This document shows positions 1 to 64,000 of a stretch of 64,000 nucleotides of DNA, one piece after another. A program made the translations under genes and the position numbers. The stretch's first letter is position 1. Each line of letters begins with the position of its first letter. Source of the stretch: Chionoecetes opilio (taxonomy: Eukaryota > Arthropoda > Malacostraca > Decapoda > Majidae); assembly GCA_016584305.1 (NCBI GenBank), contig JACEEZ010002650.1, forward strand, positions 732,473-796,472. The letters are read 5' to 3'. Below the pieces are notes generated by a model. The model did not search any database. It was not told the origin of the DNA and saw only the letters and a list, made by a program, of their open reading frames with translations.

Positions 1-452
1 GGGGATGGAGTCACTAGGGAGTTATAAAAGGAGGCTAGACAGTGTTATGGATGGGGATGGAGTCAATAGGGAGTTATAAAAGGAGGCTAGACAGTGTTAT
101 GGATGGGGATGGAGTCAATAGGGAGTTATAAAAGGATGCTGGACAGTGTTATGGATGGGGATGGAGTCAATAGGGAGTTATAAAAGGATGCTAGACAGTG
201 TTATGGATGGGGATGGAGTCAATAGGGAGTTTTAAAAGGAGGCTGGACAGTGTTATGGATGGGGATGGAGTCAATAGGGAGTTATAAAAGGATGCTAGAC
301 AGTGTTATGGATGGGGATGGAGTCAATAGGGAGTTATAAAAGGAGGCTAGACAGTGTTATGGATGGGGATGGAGTCAATAGGGAGTTATAAAAGGAGGCT
401 AGACAGTGTTATGGATGGGGATGGAGTCAATAGGGAGCTATAAAAGGAGGCA
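1..452. repeat. 52-bp minisatellite
   Basis: About 8.7 copies of a unit starting GGGGATGGAGTCAATAGGGA. The copies differ by few substitutions. The array continues upstream of the window. From 453 to 730 I see only AT-rich intron without a recognisable element. Confidence 0.95.
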
Positions 453-732
453 TAGCTATTGTGTTTAAATTGCTATGAAAATGTAATATAAATGACGAGG
501 ACTTCTCTACTCTATCATTAGTCTTAAAAATTGGAAAAACTTGCAGTAATAGAAAAATCTTAATTAGCCTCAAAAATAAGAAAATGCTTGAGTCACCTCA
601 GAAATTAGAAAAGCTTGCAGGTGAGTAGGTGAGAGGCAGCAGGAATACTGCAGTGTTGGCATGGGGTGGCCACGACAAAAATGTAATAAATTTAGAAAGA
701 CTACCTTCTACCTACTCACTACCTACCGACTA

Positions 733-1100
733 CAGATTGAAGTTCCCAAACTCGGCATCCCAAGACTCGGCAACACCCAAAACTCGGCTATGGTTCCGGA
801 TTTTCCAAAACACGGCAGAACACCCAAAACCTGGCGCGTAGTTGCTGGGTCGGCCGCTGGGTGCCACCACACTAGGCCGCTTGGTTTCTCCCGCCGATTT
901 GTTTGTTGTTATTGTTCAGTGGTGTTGACTGTAGAGTTGTGTACACTGTTATTTTGTGTACTTCTACAGGTCTGTTATTGGTATTATGGCTCCCAAACCA
1001 TTTTTTTCCCCTTAATATATCTACGTTCTAAAAGTCGGACAATTCCCTTACTCGGCTCGGCGCTGGTCCCGAGGTTGCCGAGTTTGGGAACTTCAACCTG
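733..1100. mobile_element. Tigger-derived MITE, internally deleted copy
   Basis: Terminal inverted repeats (CAGATTGAAGTTCCCAAACT at the left, its mirror CAACCTG at the right) are bounded by TA on both sides. The internal sequence is nearly identical to the copy at 20490-20951 but has lost the piece that encodes the start of the transposase after the codons for MAPK. A non-autonomous pogo/Tigger-type element in an intron of TUBGCP6. Confidence 0.85.
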
Positions 1101-1102
1101 TA

Positions 1103-1468
1103 CCTACAAGAATTAGAAATATTTAAGGTTGGTTGAAAATATAGAGCAGCGATTCTTAACCTAGGGGGGCGTCCCATTAGGGGGGGGGGGGTGAGGCAAG
1201 AGAGAAAAAGGAAGAAGTGTCAAGTATTTAGCTACTTGAAGCTCGGCCTTTATTTTAACATGAAGAACATAACTATGCTTGAACATGAAGGGTGCGCTGC
1301 GAGGGTGAGCGTCGCCACAGAGAAGCAAGTGTGGCGGAAAACCTCTGTGGTGACGCCTTGCCGGGTTTGACTAACTCTACAGACTTTTATGCTAGAGTAT
1401 TTTTTATTATTATTACTATAAGTCTATCTTGGTAGGGTACATAAATAGGAGTACATCCTAACCCCCAG
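1103..1468. other. Intron with hAT-like terminus remnant
   Basis: At 1147 CAGCGATTCTTAACCTAGGG resembles a hAT inverted-repeat end, followed by a G run and GC-rich sequence. No matching right end or coding potential was seen. Confidence 0.3.
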
Positions 1469-1505
1469 GCCACTTGGAGTCCGGCAGTGACGTGAGGGGG
1501 TGTTC
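1469..1505 (+). pseudogene. Partial copy of exon 1 start with acceptor
   Basis: The 17 bases before 1469 and the 37 after it repeat the acceptor and first bases of exon 1 (2227) with a few changes: CCTAACCCCCAG then GCCACTTGGAGTCCGGCAGT. The copy stops after about 37 bases, so it cannot serve as a full exon. Confidence 0.85.
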
Positions 1506-1555
1506 AAGCTCCTTATATTACATTTTAGAGTTGTATTTGTTGTATTTGCTCTCCC

Positions 1556-2180
1556 ATTCTCTCTTTCTTTCTCACCTCATCTCTCTTTCTTTCTCACCCC
1601 TTCTCTCTTTCTTTCTCACCTCATCTCTCTTTCTTTCTCACCCCTTCTCTCTTTCTTTCTCACCTCATCTCTCTTTCTTTCTCACCCCTTCTCTCTTTCT
1701 TTCTCACCTCATCTCTCTTTCTTTCTCACCCCTTCTCTCTTTCTTTCTCACCGCTTCTCTCTTTCTTTCTCACCCCATCTCTCTTTCTTTCTCACCTCTT
1801 CTCTCTTTCTTTCTCACCTCATCTCTCTTTCTTTCTCACCTCATCTCTCTTTCTTTCTCACCCCTTCTCTCTTTCTTTCTCACCCCTTCTCTCTTTCTTT
1901 CTCACCCCTTCTCTCTTTCTTTCTCACCCCTTCTCTCTTTCTTTCTCACCCCTTCTCTCTTTCTTTCTCACCTCTTCTCTCTTTCTTTCTCACCTCTTCT
2001 CTCTTTCTTTCTCACCTCTTCTCTCTTTCTTTCTCACCCCTTCTCTCTTTCTTTCTCACCTCTTCTCTCTTTCTTTCTCACCCCTTCTCTCTTTCTTTCT
2101 CACCCCTTCTCTCTTTCTTTCTCACCTCTTCTCTCTTTCTTTCTCACTTCATCTCTCTTTCTTTCTCACCTCTTCTCTCA
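1556..2180. repeat. 22-bp polypyrimidine minisatellite
   Basis: About 28 copies of CACCCCTTCTCTCTTTCTTT plus two bases, all pyrimidine on the + strand apart from one or two A. It lies between the decoy acceptor (1468) and the real acceptor of exon 1 (2226). It looks like an amplified pyrimidine tract. Long open frames through it are an artefact of the composition. Confidence 0.95.
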
Positions 2181-2226
2181 TCTCCCTCTTTTCTCCTCAT
2201 AACTACGAGTGTATCCTAACCCCCAG

Positions 2227-60870
<58,644 letters not shown>

Positions 60871-63800
60871 GTGAGTTGGAACTTAATGGACTTAGAATGG
60901 AAATGGGACTTAGAACTTAATGGACTTAGAATGGCAATGAGACTTAGAACTTAATGGACTTAGAATGGCAATGAAACTTAGAACTTAATGGACTTAGAAT
61001 GGCAATGAGACTTAGAACTTAATGGACTTAGAATGGCAATGAAACTTAGAACTTAATGGACTTAGAATGGCAATGAGACTTAGAACTTAATGGACTTAGA
61101 ATGGCAATGAGACTTAGAATGGAAATGTGAGTTGGGACTTAATGGACTTAGAATGGAAATGGGACTTAGAACCTAATGGACTTAGAATGGAAATGTGAGT
61201 TGGGACTTAATGGACTTAGAATGGAAATGGGACTTAGAACCTAATGGACTTAGAATGGCAATGGGACTTAGAACTTAATGGACTTAGAATGGAAATGGGA
61301 CTTAGAACTTAATGGACTTAGAATGGCAATGGGACTTAGAACTTAATGGACTTAGAATGGCAATGGGACTTAGAACTTAATGGACTTAGAATGGAAATGG
61401 GACTTAGAACTTAATGGACTTAGAATGGCAATGGGACTTAGAACTTAATGGACTTAGAATGGCAATGGGACTTAGAACTTAATGGACTTAGAATGGAAAT
61501 GGGACTTAGAATGCAATGTGAGTTGGAGACTTAGATGGACTTAGAATGGAAATGGGACTTAGACTTAATGGACTTATGATGATTGAACTATGGACTTAGA
61601 ATGAATGGACTTAGAATTGGACTTAGATGGAACTTAGAACTTAATGGAATGTGATTGGACTAATGGACTTAGAATGGCAATGTGAGTTGGAACTTAATGG
61701 ACTTGTAGAATGGCAATGGATTGACTTAATGACTTAGAATGGCAATGTGATTGGGACTTAGAATAGGACTTAGAATGGAAATGGGACTTAGAACTTAATG
61801 GACTTAGAATTGGACTAATAATGGACTTAGAATGGCAATGTGAGTTGGAACTTAATGGACTTAGAATGGAAATGGGACTTAGAATGGCAATGTGAGATTA
61901 GGACTTAATGGACTTAGAATGGAATGGGGACTTATTAGAATACTTAATGGACTTAAGAATGGACTAATTGGGGGATTAGAATGGAATGGATTGAAATGGA
62001 CTTAATTAATGGACTTAGAATGGCAATGTGAGTTGGGACTTAATGGACTTAGAATGGAAATGGGACTTAGAACTGCTAAGTGATTGGGACTAATGGACTT
62101 AGAATGGAATGGGACTTAGAATGGCAATGTGAGTTGGAACTTAATGGACTTAGAATGGCAATTGAGTTGGGACTTAATGGACTTAGAATGAATGGATAAA
62201 TGGACTAGTTTAATGGACTTAGAATGAATGAGAACTGGACTTAGAATGGCAATGTGAGTTGGACTTAATGGACTTAGAATGGAATGTGATTGGAACTTAA
62301 TGGACTTAGAATGGAATGGGACTTAGACTTAATGACTTAGATGGAATGGACTTGAACTTAAGGACTTAGAATGGAAATGGACTAATATGGAGTGGACTTA
62401 ATGGACTTAGAATGGAAATGGGACTTAGAATGGAATGTGAGTTGGGACTTATGACTAAATGGATGGACTTAGAATGGAAATGGGACTTAGAATTAATGGA
62501 CTTAGAATGGCAATGTGAGTTGGGACTTAATGGACTTAGAATGGAAATGGGACTTAGAATGGCAATGTAGTTGGACTTAATGGACTTAGAATAGTGCAAT
62601 GTAGTTGGGACTTAATGGACTTAAGGGAATGGACTAGAATGGCAATGTGAGTTGGGACTTAATGGACTTAGAATGGAAATGGGTTGACTTAATGGACTTA
62701 GAATGGAAATTTAGATGGATGTGAACTTAATGGACTTAGAATGGCAATGTGAGTTGGGACTTAATGGACTTAGAATGAAATGGGACTTAGAATTAATGGA
62801 CTTAGAATGGCAATGTGAGTTGGACTTAATGGACTTAGAATGGAAATGGGACTTAGCTAATGGACTTAGATGCAATGTGAGTTGGGACTTAATGGACTTA
62901 AGGAATGGGACAGAATGGGACTTAGAATGGCAATGTGAGTTGGACTAATGGACTTAGAATGGCAATGTGAGTTGGGACTTAATGGACTTAGAATGGAAAT
63001 GGGACTTAGAATGGCAATGTGAGTTGGGACTTAATGGACTTAGAATGGAATGGACTTAGAATGGCAATGTGAGTTGGACTTAATGGACTTAGAATGGAAA
63101 TGGGACTTAGATGGCAATGTGAGTTGGGACTATAATGGACTTAGAATGGAAATGGGACTTAGAATGGCAATGTGAGTTGGGCTTAAGGACTTAGATGGAT
63201 GGGACTTAGAATGGCAATGGATTGGAACTTAATGGACTTAGAATAGCAATGTGAGTTGGGACTTAATGGACTTAGAATGGAATGGGACTTAGAATGGCAA
63301 TGTGAGTTGGGACTACTAATGACTTAGAATGGAATGGGTTGACTTATGGAAGAATGGCAATGTGAGTTGGGACTTAATGGACTTAGAATGGAAATGGGAC
63401 TTAGAACTTAATGGACTTAGAATGGCAATGTGAGTTGGACTTAATGGACTTAGAATGGAATGTGAGTTGGGACTTAGGACTTAAATGGGACTTAGAATGG
63501 CAATGTGAGTTGGACTTAATGGACTTAGAATGGCAATGTGACTTAGACTTAATGGACTTAGAATGGAAATGGGACTTAGAATGGCAATGTGAGTTGGGAC
63601 TTAATGGACTTAGAATGGAAATGGGACTTAGAATGGCAATGTGAGTTGGGACTTAATGGACTTAGAATGGAAATGGGACTTAGAATGGCAATGTGAGTTG
63701 GGACTTAATGGACTTAGAATGGAAATGGGACTTAGAATGGCAATGTGAGTTGGGACTTAATGGACTTAGAATGGACATGGGACTTAGAATGGCAATGTGA

Positions 63801-64000
63801 GTTGGAACTTAATGGACTTAGAATGGCAATGTGAGTTGGGACTTAATGGACTTAGAATGGAAATGGGACTTAGAACTTAATGGACTTAGAATGGCAATGT
63901 GAGTTGGGACTTAATGGACTTAGAATGGAAATGGGACTTAGAACTTAATGGACTTAGAATGGAAATGGGACTTAGAATGGCAATGTGAGTTGGGACTTAA
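60871..64000 (+). repeat. Minisatellite starting at exon 23 donor
   Basis: Composite units of about 34 and 21 bp: GTGAGTTGGGACTTAATGGA, CTTAGAATGGAAATGGGACT, TAGAATGGCAAT. The first unit begins exactly at the donor (AAAT then GTGAGTTGG), and dozens of later units carry AAT then GTGAGTTGG. 60871-61500 is dominated by units without the donor word, later parts by units with it; 61500-63500 has many small deletions. It continues past the window. Confidence 0.95.

Noticed and set aside
1474..2219. Two 240-codon frames (LSFFLTSSLFLSH repeats)
   Set aside because: They are translations of a 22-bp pyrimidine minisatellite in an intron, open in more than one frame, with no protein-like composition.

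Overview
This is eukaryotic, intron-rich DNA, most likely from a decapod crustacean. That assignment is an inference from the very dense minisatellites, the nested pogo/Tigger, hAT and TTAA-type elements, the LINEs and tRNA-headed SINEs, and the arthropod-like protein. No bacterial gene organisation is present.

I can support only one cellular gene. It is a large split gene on the + strand for gamma-tubulin complex component 6 (TUBGCP6/GCP6), which runs through almost the whole window. I place 21 clean exons between 2227 and 60870, plus two damaged exons near 43278-43432 and 43951-44107. Splice phases match at all 20 junctions where both sides are clean or predictable. Together the clean exons hold 4177 nt (about 1390 codons). 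The first exon(s) lie upstream of base 1 and the last exon(s) beyond base 64000. The order is N-terminal region (exons 1-4), GRIP1 domain (about exons 5-12), a charged and low-complexity linker with one HGHASDA motif (exons 13-16), and GRIP2 domain, which in this family binds gamma-tubulin (exons 17-23).

Everything else is intron. Region by region: 1-5300 holds 52-, 22- and 38-bp minisatellites, a Tigger-derived MITE and a probable solo LTR. 5454-8994 holds a three-deep nest of inverted-repeat elements and a 25-bp minisatellite. 9186-18957 holds a 47-bp minisatellite, an ATT microsatellite, a SINE and further nested MITEs. 19058-23519 holds 60-bp and 33-bp minisatellites. 24682-32300 holds a CT microsatellite, a SINE and several TIR elements. 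32550-40975 holds three to four LINE copies. 40735-47450 is a stretch of visibly poor consensus sequence that contains a hAT-like remnant, the two damaged exons and a tandem repeat with poly-G runs. 47460-55730 holds a SINE and 26-, 32-, 28- and 28/40-bp minisatellites. 55731-60592 is a hAT transposon with its own transposase gene, itself invaded by two nested pogo-like elements. 60871-64000 is one long minisatellite.

The most striking pattern is that many repeats and duplications in these introns are copies of this gene's own splice sites. At least eight exons have partial copies of their acceptor plus the first bases of the exon in the upstream intron. Five exons have copies of their 3' end plus splice donor in the downstream intron, three of them amplified into long arrays; a sixth donor begins an array.
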